Source of the DNA: Desulfovibrio sp. 86
GTDB taxonomy: Bacteria; Desulfobacterota; Desulfovibrionia; Desulfovibrionales; Desulfovibrionaceae
Length of the DNA: 64,000 nucleotides
Assembly (NCBI RefSeq): GCF_902702915.1
Contig: NZ_LR738849.1
Coordinates: forward strand, 3,116,001 to 3,180,000
Direction: 5' to 3'
The translations under genes and the position numbers were made by a program. Each line of letters begins with the position of its first letter. The first letter of the stretch is position 1. Below are positions 52,466 through 61,517 of this stretch, piece by piece. Below the pieces are notes generated by a model. That model was not told the origin of the DNA. It did not search any database and saw only the letters and a list, made by a program, of their open reading frames with translations.

Positions 52466-53644
52466 TTACTTGTTGGGGTGCCTGAGCTGGCGCTTGCCGG
52501 AGGCGTAGTCGCTATCGCTCCAGAAAACCCACTGGCCGTCCTGGACCACAAATGTACTGACGGCGGGCTCAATGTTCTGGCCGTGGTCGTCAAAGGTCAC
52601 CTTGCCCACCAGGGTGTCCACGCCCTTAACTGCGCTCAGCGCCTCGGTGATTTTTTCACGGTTGGGTCCGGTGTTTTCAATGGTATCCAGAACAAGCTTC
52701 ATGCTGGCGTAGGCAAAGGGGCCGTAGGCTTCGGGCGATTCAGCATAGCCGTGGTCCTTGTAGCTCTGTAAAAAGGCTTCACCGCCGGGCAGCTTTTCAA
52801 GCGGGGTACCTTCAATAAAGCTCAGGCTGCCTTCGGCCACCTCGCTGCCCACGCCGGTCACAAAGGCGTCAGACTTGATGCCCGAGACGCCCTCAAACTG
52901 GGCGTCGAGGCCGAGCTTTTCCATCTGCGAGCGCACGCGCACGCCCACGGGCACAAGGCCGCCAAAGTATATCACGTCGGGGTGCAGAGACTTTATCTTG
53001 GTCAGCTCTGCGGTGAAATCCTGCTGATCGGGGGTAACACCAAAGGTTTCTAAAACTTTGCCGCCCTGTTCGGTGATGAACTGGGTAAAATAGTCTTTGT
53101 GGGATTTGCCGTAGTCGGTGATGTCATGGATGATTGCAAAGGTTTTGTAGCCCTGGTCGGTCATAAACTTGGCCGCCACCTGGTTCTGGTTGATCATGGT
53201 GCCGGGCGTGCGGAAAATTTCCTTGTAGTCATTACCGTAGGTAATGCCGGGATGCACTGCGCCCCAGACCACTGCGGGCATATGGAAGCGGTGATAGATA
53301 TCCACCGTGCCCAGAGCCACGGCAGAACAGTAGTGGGTTACGGCAGCCGCAACCTTGCGGTCTGAGGCCAGCTTGGTAGCCACCTGAATGCCGATGTTGG
53401 GCTTGCATTCGTCGTCATACGATACAAAGAGGTAGTCGTATTTGCGGTCGGGGTCTTCGTTGCGTTGCTTGACGGCCAACTCCGCAGAATTGCGCCCGCC
53501 AACGCCAATGGCGCTCACGCCGCCAGTAAGGGGGCCCACAAAACCAACCTTGACGGTCTCACGGGCCTCTACTGAGGTGGCGAGGCATAAAATTGCGGCG
53601 CAGCAGCTAAGTGCTTTGCGCCAGTTGATCGAGATACGGGACAT
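52466..53644 (-). CDS. HAAT-family periplasmic substrate-binding protein (LivK-type)
   Basis: 392 residues from ATG 53644 (GGAGGA upstream). Signal peptide ends near SVEA (about residue 27), then VKVGFVGPLTGGVSAIGVGGRN, DDECKPNIGIQVATKLASD and VVWGAVHPGITYG, the two-lobed type I fold. Belongs to the leucine/amide/urea binding group; the ligand cannot be read. The Asp/Cys-rich DDECKP turn and absence of the YTSG-like LIV-binding motif leave ligands other than Leu/Ile/Val open. First gene of the seven-gene minus-strand set ending in the amidase. Confidence 0.9.
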   Translation of the reverse strand: MSRISINWRKALSCCAAILCLATSVEARETVKVGFVGPLTGGVSAIGVGGRNSAELAVKQRNEDPDRKYDYLFVSYDDECKPNIGIQVATKLASDRKVAAAVTHYCSAVALGTVDIYHRFHMPAVVWGAVHPGITYGNDYKEIFRTPGTMINQNQVAAKFMTDQGYKTFAIIHDITDYGKSHKDYFTQFITEQGGKVLETFGVTPDQQDFTAELTKIKSLHPDVIYFGGLVPVGVRVRSQMEKLGLDAQFEGVSGIKSDAFVTGVGSEVAEGSLSFIEGTPLEKLPGGEAFLQSYKDHGYAESPEAYGPFAYASMKLVLDTIENTGPNREKITEALSAVKGVDTLVGKVTFDDHGQNIEPAVSTFVVQDGQWVFWSDSDYASGKRQLRHPNK

Positions 53645-54015
53645 GGCAATCCTCCACATGTTTGTTTGAGCTTACAAACAGCAAGAATGGTGCCATGCTG
53701 AAGTTTATTATAACATTACTAAATATATATTTTTTTTATAATTGAGAGTTTTTGTGTGGTACAAATTTGTAATTTAAACGGGAGTGTGGAACGTTTTTGT
53801 ATCAATTGGGGAGTTGCTCACACTAACGCCCCCCTGAAATCCTTCAAGTACACTACGATCTGTACTTTTTCTGTACCAGAAACAGCCTATTACCTTTTCT
53901 CCAGAGCTGGAAGAAAACTACTTTAACCAAGCTGACATGTTACTAGAGGCCGAAAAGTGCTTCACCGCAATCAAGGACGAACACCTCATAAACGCATCCC
54001 AACTGGCGCAGCGTA

Positions 54016-54233
54016 AAGCATTTTCACTTTGAAATTGCTCTGGCGGATGTGGGAGCAGACGCCCGCCGCGAAGACAGCATGCGTAACGACACAGCTTGTT
54101 CCATACAATCACTGTCGCCATCCGTAGTGGTGCTGTCCTGCCCCGCAAGACGGTTCCGTCAACGGTTCAGGCAAGCCCTGCGGGCAATGGCTACCGCGAG
54201 AATGGATATTCTCAATGCGAAAACGCCCTAGAG
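54016..54233 (+). repeat. Dispersed palindromic repeat, copy near 54 kb
   Basis: Starts AAAGCATTTTCAC...AAATTGCTCT (54016-54042), has GCCCGCCGCGAAG inside, a hairpin GAGAAT-GGAT-ATTCTC (54198-54213), and ends near GCCCTAGAG. The left end is the closest of all copies to the consensus. Confidence 0.6.
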
Positions 54234-54264
54234 AGCATGCTTTCAGACGCCATTTTTGAAACGA

Positions 54265-54294
54265 AAAAAGGCTGCACGTTTGTGCAGCCTTTTT
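54265..54294. terminator. Rho-independent terminator
   Basis: AAAAAGGCTGCAC and GTGCAGCCTTTTT pair over 13 bp around GTTT, with T-runs on both strands. It lies 164 bp downstream of the nitroreductase stop (minus strand). Confidence 0.8.
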
Positions 54295-54457
54295 CAAAAC
54301 CGACTCCCGGGGCTAACCCTGTGGGCATCAGGTAAGGGATTTATTGCAATACACTGGAATCGTTTGGCATAGTTATGTGGATAGACAGGTGAGCCCCAAC
54401 GATGGAAACTAAAACGTTATTTGCCAACCAATCCCTGAGCTTTTTTGAGTAGCAACA

Positions 54458-55261
54458 TCACCTTATGGTGAGATTTATTTCTTTTCTGGGGGGCAGGGCA
54501 TGTGGCCGCAGCTTGGAGATGCCGAAAAACTGCCCACCTACAATCACCTCATGCTCTTCTACTCCGAGAAATTTTTGGAGGGGGGTGTACTTCGCGCCTA
54601 TGGCGGTAAAATATCCCGCCCAGCAGCAGCCAACCCCATGGGCCAGTGCATGCAATTCAAAATAGGTGAGTGCCACAGCGCCATCTTCCCTTCCCCATGA
54701 CCAGTCCTTCGGAGCCACGGCAATCATCATCTGGGGAGCGCCCCGAAAATAGACATCCGTACCGGAGCGCCATGCTGTGACTGTGGAACGAAGATGGGCA
54801 TCATCAGGGGCCAGGGTTTCCATCCCTTGGGCTACAAGATCTCCAACTTTTTTGAGATTTTCACGGGAATTGATCAATATCCATCGTAATGGCTGCGTAT
54901 TTGCCGCACTGGGCGCATAACGCACCCCTTCCATAATTGCATCAACTGTGGATTGGGGGACGGGTTCTTTGCGATATTGACGTATGGAGCGTCGGCTCAG
55001 CAAAAAAGCTGTAAGTTGCTCCTCAGGCGGCTTTTTTGCGAAATTTGGCGTAGGCGTATCTGCAACGGCGACACCCTCCAGCGAACAGGCTCCGTGAGGG
55101 CAAAAGGCAATGCACTGACCGCAGGAAATGCATTGCGCAGCCCCTTCCGGAGTGTTCTCAGGGAAGTTGTCGTCGTTCAGACGCAACGCAGCGACAGGGC
55201 AGACACTGACGCAAATACCATCTTTTTTACAGTGGTGGGTGTCTACAAGAAAAGCAGGCAT
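54458..55261 (-). CDS. Ferredoxin-domain nitroreductase
   Basis: 267 residues from ATG 55261 (AAAGGAT 8 bp upstream). N-terminal two-cluster ferredoxin: Cys11, Cys17, Cys21 (a CxxxxxCxxxCP variant) and Cys44, Cys47, Cys50, Cys54 (CISCGQCIAFCP). From about 85 a nitroreductase FMN domain: SRRSIRQYRKEPV, YAPSAANTQPL, and GVGCCWAGYF. Such fusions reduce flavin substrates with electrons from ferredoxin clusters; the physiological acceptor is unknown. Note that the first motif has an unusual spacing. Monocistronic with its own terminator. Confidence 0.88.
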   Translation of the reverse strand: MPAFLVDTHHCKKDGICVSVCPVAALRLNDDNFPENTPEGAAQCISCGQCIAFCPHGACSLEGVAVADTPTPNFAKKPPEEQLTAFLLSRRSIRQYRKEPVPQSTVDAIMEGVRYAPSAANTQPLRWILINSRENLKKVGDLVAQGMETLAPDDAHLRSTVTAWRSGTDVYFRGAPQMMIAVAPKDWSWGREDGAVALTYFELHALAHGVGCCWAGYFTAIGAKYTPLQKFLGVEEHEVIVGGQFFGISKLRPHALPPRKEINLTIR

Positions 55262-55515
55262 AGCATTATCCTTTGAATATTGTGGTGTTTTCATTTCTTG
55301 GCGTCATGCAAGAGATCCTGCATGTCGTTCCAATCATACAGCTGATGAACGAAGGGCGAAAGATGTACGCATGGGGAAAATCCAAAGACAAAAGGCCATG
55401 CTCCGTGTCCCCTTTCAGGCAAGAATTGAACGCTTTGGTTTCCGGATTCGCCCTGGTGGCGGATGGGGGCTGTCTCCAGGAAGTTTTGGAGATAGCCCGA
55501 GACGTACGTTAGGGC

Positions 55516-56910
55516 CTATAAAAATGGTGCGTCTATATCAACGATGCAAATCAGTTTGTGGTTGACGAACTCCTTTATGCCAAGGTCAGTCAGCTCACGG
55601 CCATAACCGGAGCGGCGGATGCCTCCGAAAGGCAGGTCAGCTTTGGGGGATGTTGGATGGTTGACAAACACCATGCCGGTGGAAATGCGCTTGGCGACTT
55701 CAGCGCCGTGCAGAGGGTCGGCCGTAAACACCGAACCGCCCAGCCCGTACGGCGAGTCATTGGCGATTTGAATCGCTTCTTCTTCGTTTTTTGCCCGGAA
55801 AATCATGGTGACCGGGCCGAAAAACTCCCAATAATAGGCCGGATTATCCGGGGTCAGGTTGCTGAGAATGGTCGGCTGCACAAAAGCGCCCTGCGACGGG
55901 ACTTTTGGCCCCACTTCGGTGGCGGTCGCGCCGTGGGCAACGGCCTCACGGATCTTGCCCCGGATTTCATCGGCCGCCGCTTGCGAGGACAATGGCGCCA
56001 GCGTCGTGGACGGATCAAAAGGATCGCCCGCTTTCAGTTGGGCCACGCCTTCAATGTAACGGCTTAGAAAGGCATCGTACACCTCATCCACCACAATCAT
56101 CCGCTTGGAAGAGACGCACACCTGGCCAGCGTTCCAGTGACGCCCGAATACGGCCCAGTTCACAGTTTTGTCGAGTTCCGCGTCGGCAAGCACCACAAAG
56201 GCGTCAGAGCCGCCAAGCTCCATGGTGGATTTTTTCAAGGCCCTGCTGGCCTGGGCCGCTATTATCGCCCCGGCCCCTTCGGAACCGGTCAGAGCCACAC
56301 CATGGACTCGCGGGTCGTTGATGATCTTTTCAACTTGCTGCCGCGTGGCGAAAAGATTCCGGAAAGCCCCGTCGGGCAGGCCGGCGTCGAGCATCAACTG
56401 GTCAAAGGCGGCGGCGCTTTGCGGCACATTCGAGGCGTGCTTCAGCAGCATGGTGTTTCCTGCGGCCAGTTGCGGAGCCAGAATGCGGGCGACCTGATAA
56501 ATGGGAAAGTTCCAGGGTTCAATGGCCAGAATGATGCCGAGCGGTTCATACACCAGGGTCGGCTTGCCTTCGTTAGGGTGCGCGACGCTCAACGCTTCCG
56601 GCGCCAACAGCGTTTCCATATTGTTCGCGTAATATTCAAAAATACCGGCGGATATTTCCACTTCGGCCCGACCTTCAGCGGTAATTTTTCCCATTTCCAG
56701 CGTCAGCAGGCGGGCATAGTCGGTGGCCCGCTCGCGCAACAGGTCCGCCGCGCGTTGCAAAATGACCTTGCGTTGGGAAAGAGGGGTGTCTTTCCATAAA
56801 AGAAAGGCATTGTGGGCGTCATCGAGCGCCTGATCCACCTGGCTGTCAGTCGCATCAGGAAAAACGTTCAGTACTTCGCCTGTATAGGGATTGGTTGTAG
56901 CGTAAGCCAT
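55516..56910 (-). CDS. Aldehyde dehydrogenase (succinate-semialdehyde dehydrogenase-like)
   Basis: 464 residues from ATG 56910 (GGAGAAA upstream). PWNFPIYQ at 132-139, general base Glu231 in MELGGSDAF, nucleophile Cys265 in GQVCVSSKR, and FGPVTMIFR. It most resembles the Sad/YneI-type NAD(P)-dependent semialdehyde dehydrogenases, which are about this length. Located 62 bp after the YqhD-like gene on the same strand; the pair can reduce or oxidise the same aldehydes under the NemR-like regulator. Confidence 0.92.
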   Translation of the reverse strand: MAYATTNPYTGEVLNVFPDATDSQVDQALDDAHNAFLLWKDTPLSQRKVILQRAADLLRERATDYARLLTLEMGKITAEGRAEVEISAGIFEYYANNMETLLAPEALSVAHPNEGKPTLVYEPLGIILAIEPWNFPIYQVARILAPQLAAGNTMLLKHASNVPQSAAAFDQLMLDAGLPDGAFRNLFATRQQVEKIINDPRVHGVALTGSEGAGAIIAAQASRALKKSTMELGGSDAFVVLADAELDKTVNWAVFGRHWNAGQVCVSSKRMIVVDEVYDAFLSRYIEGVAQLKAGDPFDPSTTLAPLSSQAAADEIRGKIREAVAHGATATEVGPKVPSQGAFVQPTILSNLTPDNPAYYWEFFGPVTMIFRAKNEEEAIQIANDSPYGLGGSVFTADPLHGAEVAKRISTGMVFVNHPTSPKADLPFGGIRRSGYGRELTDLGIKEFVNHKLICIVDIDAPFL

Positions 56911-56972
56911 GACTTTCTCCAATATTGTTGGATAGTGTGTTACTGTTGATGAATACTTCAGATTACGCACGA

Positions 56973-58130
56973 TTAAAGGCTGGCTTCCAGTATGCGCCGG
57001 CTGATCTCCGGGGTAAGGTCGCTCTTTTCGCCAAGCGCCGTCATGCCGTGGGCTTCAAGCTGCCCGACAATGGCATTGATATCCTGCTCGCCAAGGTTGT
57101 AGGCGGACAGTGTGGTCGGCAAGCCGAGGCTTTCAAAAAACGTCCGCGTCTTTGTGATGGCGGCGTCAATCCGTTCTTCTTCATTTCCATTGGTGATGCC
57201 CCAGACACGGGCGGCGTATTGCAGCAGTTTTTCACGTTTGGCCGCTCTCCGTACCTGCAAGTTTGCCGGCAGCACAATGGCCAGGGTACGCGCGTGATCT
57301 ATGCCGTAACGGGCGGTCAGTTCATGGCCGATCATGTGGGTTGACCAGTCCTGGGGAACGCCCGCCCCGATCAGTCCGTTGAGCGCCAGGGTCGCCGTCC
57401 ACATCAGGTTGGCGCAAAGGTCGTAGTTCTGCTTGTCTGTCATGAGCTTCGGCCCGATCTCAATCAGGGTTTGCAGCAGCCCTTCGGAAAATCTGTCCTG
57501 AACGCGGGCATCGACCGGATAGGTCAGATACTGTTCGACAACGTGGACAAAGGCATCAACAACGCCGTTGGCAACTTGTTTTTCAGGCAAGGTAAAGGTC
57601 TTGGTCGGATCAAGTATGGAAAACTGCGGGAAGACATGGGGACTCATGAAGGGCAGTTTGGTATGCGTTGCGCTACGGGTTATCACCGCTCCGTTGTTCA
57701 TTTCCGAGCCGGTAGCCGGCAAGGTCAGCACGCTGGCGAAGGGCAGAGCCTGGGTAACGTTGGAGCCATGCGTTTCCATAATAGACCAGGGGTCACCCTC
57801 AAAGCAGGCGGCTGCGGCAATGAATTTTGTACCGTCAATAACCGAGCCGCCCCCGACAGCAATCAGGAAGTCATTTTTTTCGCGCTGGATCTGCTCAACG
57901 GCTTGCATCAAGGTTTCAAAGGCCGGATTGGGCTCTATGCCGCCAAATTCCTGAACGTCACGGTCGCCAAGGGCCGTGCGGACCTCATCCAGAGTGCCGT
58001 TTTTGCGTGCGCTTTCCCCTCCGTACAGGACAAGCACGCGGGCCTTTGCAGGGACAAGCGCATCCAGTTGTGCGATGGTGTTTTTACCGAACACGATACG
58101 GGTGGGGTTGTAAAAATTGAAATCGTTCAT
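56973..58130 (-). CDS. yqhD: YqhD-like NADPH-dependent aldehyde reductase (iron-type alcohol dehydrogenase fold)
   Basis: 385 residues from ATG 58130 (GGAG 6 bp upstream). Near full-length likeness to E. coli YqhD: FNFYNPTRIVFGKNTI, FGGIEPNPAFETLMQAVE, AVGGGSVIDGTKFIAA, TLPATGSEMNNGAVI, and metal-site DAFVHVVEQY and GHELTARYGIDHARTLAIV. Reduces short-chain aldehydes and methylglyoxal-type products to alcohols in the cytoplasm. An operator-like TAGACCGGTCAACTA (58172-58186) lies 42 bp upstream. Confidence 0.93.
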   Translation of the reverse strand: MNDFNFYNPTRIVFGKNTIAQLDALVPAKARVLVLYGGESARKNGTLDEVRTALGDRDVQEFGGIEPNPAFETLMQAVEQIQREKNDFLIAVGGGSVIDGTKFIAAAACFEGDPWSIMETHGSNVTQALPFASVLTLPATGSEMNNGAVITRSATHTKLPFMSPHVFPQFSILDPTKTFTLPEKQVANGVVDAFVHVVEQYLTYPVDARVQDRFSEGLLQTLIEIGPKLMTDKQNYDLCANLMWTATLALNGLIGAGVPQDWSTHMIGHELTARYGIDHARTLAIVLPANLQVRRAAKREKLLQYAARVWGITNGNEEERIDAAITKTRTFFESLGLPTTLSAYNLGEQDINAIVGQLEAHGMTALGEKSDLTPEISRRILEASL

Positions 58131-58171
58131 GAGAGGCTCCATTTTTGTGGGCTGACTTGGTTGCCATATAT

Positions 58172-58186
58172 TAGACCGGTCAACTA
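58172..58186. promoter_or_regulatory. Candidate NemR-like operator in the yqhD promoter
   Basis: TAGACCGGTCAACTA shares TAGACCGGT with the palindrome at 58866-58880 in the regulator's own promoter. As I recall, E. coli NemR binds a TAGACC-type palindrome, which would fit. Confidence 0.5.
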
Positions 58187-58239
58187 TAAAATAGAAACAA
58201 ATTTACCCGCCGGCAATGCCATGCCGCGCAATAATCTCC

Positions 58240-58845
58240 TTAATTTTGGGGGGGAACATTGAGAATACGGTGAGTTGCAGCCATAGCTGTTTTAAGGGAC
58301 TCGCCAGTTCTGGTAATTTTTTCAAGAAGGCTCGCCCCCAGCCACAGCTGGTACAGAATTTCGGCTAAAAAAAGGGCATCACCCTCAACAGCCAGAGAGC
58401 CATCAGCGCGCGCGTCTTCTATTGCTTTTGCCAGACGCTGCATAATTTTTGCTGTGCCAATCCGCAACGCGCTGCGCATGGCTTCGGACAAATCCGCAAC
58501 TTCGGCCCCAAGCTTGACCGCCAGGCATTTGCCCTGGGAGTCGCAGCCCGCCTGAGTTTTGAGCCATTTTTCCCAGTAGGCCATCAGGCGCTGCGCGCCG
58601 CTTTGTCCTGGCTTTTCCAGCAGTTCTGTGAGTTCCGCCATGTAGTCAGCGAAATACTGCTCAAGCAGGGCTTCACCAAAGGCATCCTTGGATTTGAAAT
58701 AATAGTAGAAGGATCCCTTGGGCACGCCAGCTGCGGTCAAGATTTCTGTCAACCCGACGGCTGAAAACCCCTTGCCGCCCATGATGGCCTGCCCGGTTTC
58801 GAGAATATGGCGCCGAACTTCGGCAACTGGTGTTATCGTCTTCAT
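58240..58845 (-). CDS. NemR-like TetR-family redox/electrophile-responsive repressor
   Basis: 201 residues from ATG 58845. TetR HTH VGLTEILTAAGVPKGSFYYYF at 30-50 (written in two halves VGLTEILTAAG and VPKGSFYYYF). The ligand domain follows NemR closely: KCLAVKLGAEVADLSEAMRS and YQLWLGASLLEKITR. Cys107 aligns with NemR Cys106 and Lys176 with Lys175, the pair reported to form the oxidant-sensing link; the second NemR cysteine of the AEVCDLS motif is Ala here. It lies upstream of yqhD and the aldehyde dehydrogenase on the same strand. Confidence 0.88.
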   Translation of the reverse strand: MKTITPVAEVRRHILETGQAIMGGKGFSAVGLTEILTAAGVPKGSFYYYFKSKDAFGEALLEQYFADYMAELTELLEKPGQSGAQRLMAYWEKWLKTQAGCDSQGKCLAVKLGAEVADLSEAMRSALRIGTAKIMQRLAKAIEDARADGSLAVEGDALFLAEILYQLWLGASLLEKITRTGESLKTAMAATHRILNVPPQN

Positions 58846-58865
58846 GGGGCATATATAGTTCGTAG

Positions 58866-58880
58866 TAGACCGGTTGTCTA
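58866..58880. promoter_or_regulatory. Candidate NemR-like operator in the regulator promoter
   Basis: TAGAC-CGGTT-GTCTA, perfect 5-bp arms around 5 nt, 21 bp upstream of ATG 58845. Supports autorepression. The remaining 58881-59254 shows only a hairpin (59045-59079). Confidence 0.55.
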
Positions 58881-59044
58881 GTAGGCAGGCAAATTTTTTT
58901 GGGGCTGCACTATATTTTTGCAGCCAAGGGCAGAAACTTTGTATAAATTTTTTTAAAACCAAATGGTTATGGCAAGAGAATTTCAGTTTGGCTTTGCACG
59001 GAAAAAAGAGTGCTTACAACAGGGCCTGGGCAGACTTATCCCAC

Positions 59045-59079
59045 AAGCAGCACCACCCGCATAGCGGGTGGTGCTGCTT
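59045..59079. terminator. Perfect 16-bp hairpin downstream of the sigma-54 regulator gene
   Basis: AAGCAGCACCACCCGC pairs with GCGGGTGGTGCTGCTT around ATA. On the plus strand it is followed by A6; no T-tract follows it on either strand, so termination would be imperfect. Confidence 0.5.
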
Positions 59080-59254
59080 AAAAAATTGGCGTCCCTAAGG
59101 GGATTTCCGGTACTTTGTAAGTATCTGGAAAAGAATATTATCAGAAGCTTTATGCCAGTCAATGTCCGGATAAATAGCGTAAATATAGTTGGTTACGATA
59201 AAAACTATTGGGCGATATTGGTCTTGCCATGTCGGTCAACATGCAAAATCCGGG

Positions 59255-61201
59255 TTAGAATATTTTGCAAGCCTTGAGTTTGCGCCAAAGGGTGTTGGTG
59301 CTGATGCCCAACGAACGTGCAGCAAGAGTGCGGTTGTGGTTAACGTTTATAAGAGTTTTTTTCAAAATTTTGCATTCGCAAGCTTCCAGTTGTTCTCTAA
59401 GTGATGAAGAGTTGGAGAACAACCGGCACGAGGAAGACAGCCTATCGCTTTCAAAGGAGGTCGGAGGCGCGATGTCAAGGGATGGGGGCGTCTGTATGGC
59501 TCGCAATTCCTGCAGCAGTTCCGCAAGCAATGCGTCATTGGGGGCAGGCCGATCTAGCAGCAGAGTGTAACGGCGCACCAAGGCTTCCAACTCACGAATA
59601 TTACCCGGCCATGTATAGTCTGCCAGCATTTTCAGACCATGCGACGAAAAATGGTTTGGCATCCCCTTGCGGGCGAGCAGAACATGCACGATATCCGGGA
59701 TATCTTCTCGTCTGCGGCGCAGCGGCGGCAGATACAGGCTCAACGTGGTCAAACGGTAATAGAGGTCAGCGCGAAAACGTCCGGCGCGCACTTCATCCAC
59801 AAGACTTTTCCATGAAGAACTGATGACGCGCACATTGACCGGGATAACCCTGTCCCCGCCAACACGCATGATTTCCCCCGATTCCAGCACTCGCAGCAGC
59901 AGCGCTTGCAGTGCGGGGGAAATATCGCCAATTTCATCCAGAAAAATGCTGCCTTCGTTGGCTAGCGTGAAAAGGCCATCCTTGCCGCCTCGCCGCGCAC
60001 CGGTGAAGGCCCCTTCGTCATGCCCAAAAAGTTCACTTTCGAGTAGGTTTTCCGACAGCGCCGCGCAGTTGATGGCCACAAAGGGTTGCTTACAACGCGG
60101 GCTGGCGGCATGGATGCCGTGGGCCAGCAATTCCTTGCCTGTGCCAGTTTCTCCCTGGATGAGCACGGAGGCTTCGGTGTTGGCAAAACGGCGTGCCTTG
60201 CTGCGCAGCTGGCACATAACGGAACTTTTACCTATCAGCGCGTCAAGGTCATGGCGTGTAGCAAACCCCTTGATGCGCAGGTGAGCGCGCAACTTCCTGT
60301 CAATGCTGCGAATATCTTCAACTGGGCGGAAGGCGGCTACCGCTCCGCGTACTTCATTATTGACCAGAATGGGGCGTGAATTGATAATAAACTCGTGTTT
60401 TCCCACCTGGCGCACGGTGTCCTGGCCCCGCTCCGTGCGGTGCAGAGCGTCGGGAATACCCATACTGCGCAAGACTGCAGTTGTGGGGGTGGCTTGGCGT
60501 GCGTCCACCTCCAGCAGTTGTGTGGCTCTGGGATTACAGGTGATAACTTTCCCCTGTGCATCAACCCCCACAATGCCTTCGTGCAGGGAATTCAAAATGC
60601 CCTGCAGCCATGCTGCCTGCTCACGTTCCAGCCGTTGAGAAACGGCAATGTTGACGGCTTCTTCCAGCGCTCTTTGCATCACATCTGTGCTAGGCGTGAC
60701 CACCACTCCTTCACACCCCCAATTACGGGCGATTTCTGCGCAGATACCACCGCCAACAACACATCCCACTCCGTTGGACACGGCTTGGCCGATCTCCTTC
60801 CGCAAACTTTCAGTTGTCGTGAAAGATATAGTAACAATGCGTATATCAAGCAGGTTATCTAGTATTTCCCATCCGGCAGGCGGGGGCCCGTAACATGTCA
60901 ATGCAATATGGCGCGTGTACCGCCTTGCGCATAGCAGCGCCCGTATTACATCCAGGTGGCTACGGGCAATTGTGACTACGGGTTTGTGTAATTGTTGGCG
61001 TAAAAGATTGCCTGTGGCGCCACCACCGAGGATCACTTCGACACCTTCTTCCAGCAGGGAACGAGCCACGGGAACGGCTTTTTCCATGGTGGCAAGGCGA
61101 ATTTCTATCCCCATACCCAGTGTTGCAGCGTAATCTTGCACTGCTGCGGCAATGGCGCTGGAATTGGAAACAAAGGCAAATCTAAAGTCTTTTTTATCCA
61201 T
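59255..61201 (-). CDS. PrpR_N-type sigma-54-dependent transcriptional activator
   Basis: 648 residues from ATG 61201 (GGAGG 7-8 bp upstream; a TTG 12 bp earlier is open). Domains: PrpR_N sensor about 5-190 ([21 protein letters not shown]-like [18 protein letters not shown]), PAS about 205-300, AAA+ with Walker A GETGTGKE at 350-357, sigma-54 contact loop GAFTGA at 397-402, Walker B IFLDEIGD at 419-426, Arg finger region RADLYYRL, and a Fis-type HTH at the end ([21 protein letters not shown]). Close to a DASS transporter and sulfotransferase that it may activate. Confidence 0.92.
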   Translation of the reverse strand: MDKKDFRFAFVSNSSAIAAAVQDYAATLGMGIEIRLATMEKAVPVARSLLEEGVEVILGGGATGNLLRQQLHKPVVTIARSHLDVIRALLCARRYTRHIALTCYGPPPAGWEILDNLLDIRIVTISFTTTESLRKEIGQAVSNGVGCVVGGGICAEIARNWGCEGVVVTPSTDVMQRALEEAVNIAVSQRLEREQAAWLQGILNSLHEGIVGVDAQGKVITCNPRATQLLEVDARQATPTTAVLRSMGIPDALHRTERGQDTVRQVGKHEFIINSRPILVNNEVRGAVAAFRPVEDIRSIDRKLRAHLRIKGFATRHDLDALIGKSSVMCQLRSKARRFANTEASVLIQGETGTGKELLAHGIHAASPRCKQPFVAINCAALSENLLESELFGHDEGAFTGARRGGKDGLFTLANEGSIFLDEIGDISPALQALLLRVLESGEIMRVGGDRVIPVNVRVISSSWKSLVDEVRAGRFRADLYYRLTTLSLYLPPLRRRREDIPDIVHVLLARKGMPNHFSSHGLKMLADYTWPGNIRELEALVRRYTLLLDRPAPNDALLAELLQELRAIQTPPSLDIAPPTSFESDRLSSSCRLFSNSSSLREQLEACECKILKKTLINVNHNRTLAARSLGISTNTLWRKLKACKIF

Positions 61202-61260
61202 ATTTGCCTCCAAGGTATCATTGCATAAATATTATACTATGCAGTCTCGTAATACAAGAA

Positions 61261-61291
61261 ACGACGGCCGAAGTTATATAACGGCCGTCGT
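61261..61291. promoter_or_regulatory. Inverted repeat upstream of the sigma-54 regulator
   Basis: ACGACGGCCG (61261-61270) and CGGCCGTCGT (61282-61291) are perfect arms around AAGTTATATAA. It lies 60 bp upstream of ATG 61201, downstream of the transporter stop, so may be a transporter terminator or an autoregulatory site. The rest of 61202-61517 shows no gene. Confidence 0.5.
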
Positions 61292-61517
61292 AGGTATAGT
61301 GGAATTGGTATATGGTAGATATTGGTTGCACTTTGTGGTGAACAGGGGATGTTTTCAACGACACCCCTTTGCCCAGGAGCATTCCCATAGATGCATTTTC
61401 AGTATTTCTCCTTTTAAATTCACATTTTACTATAGGTTAATGTCATAGGAGTACACTATTTGCCTAAAGAATGTTTTTTGCGTTGATATGAATAACAATT
61501 CATGGTGGGGTCATATA

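Larger units (their letters stand above)
53645..54457. other. Intergenic region upstream of the liv-type operon
   Basis: 813 bp. AT-rich promoter region at 53660-53800; 53838-54033 has codon-like texture split by a frame change (possible gene remnant); 54016-54233 is a dispersed repeat; 54265-54294 is a terminator. No intact gene. Confidence 0.5.
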
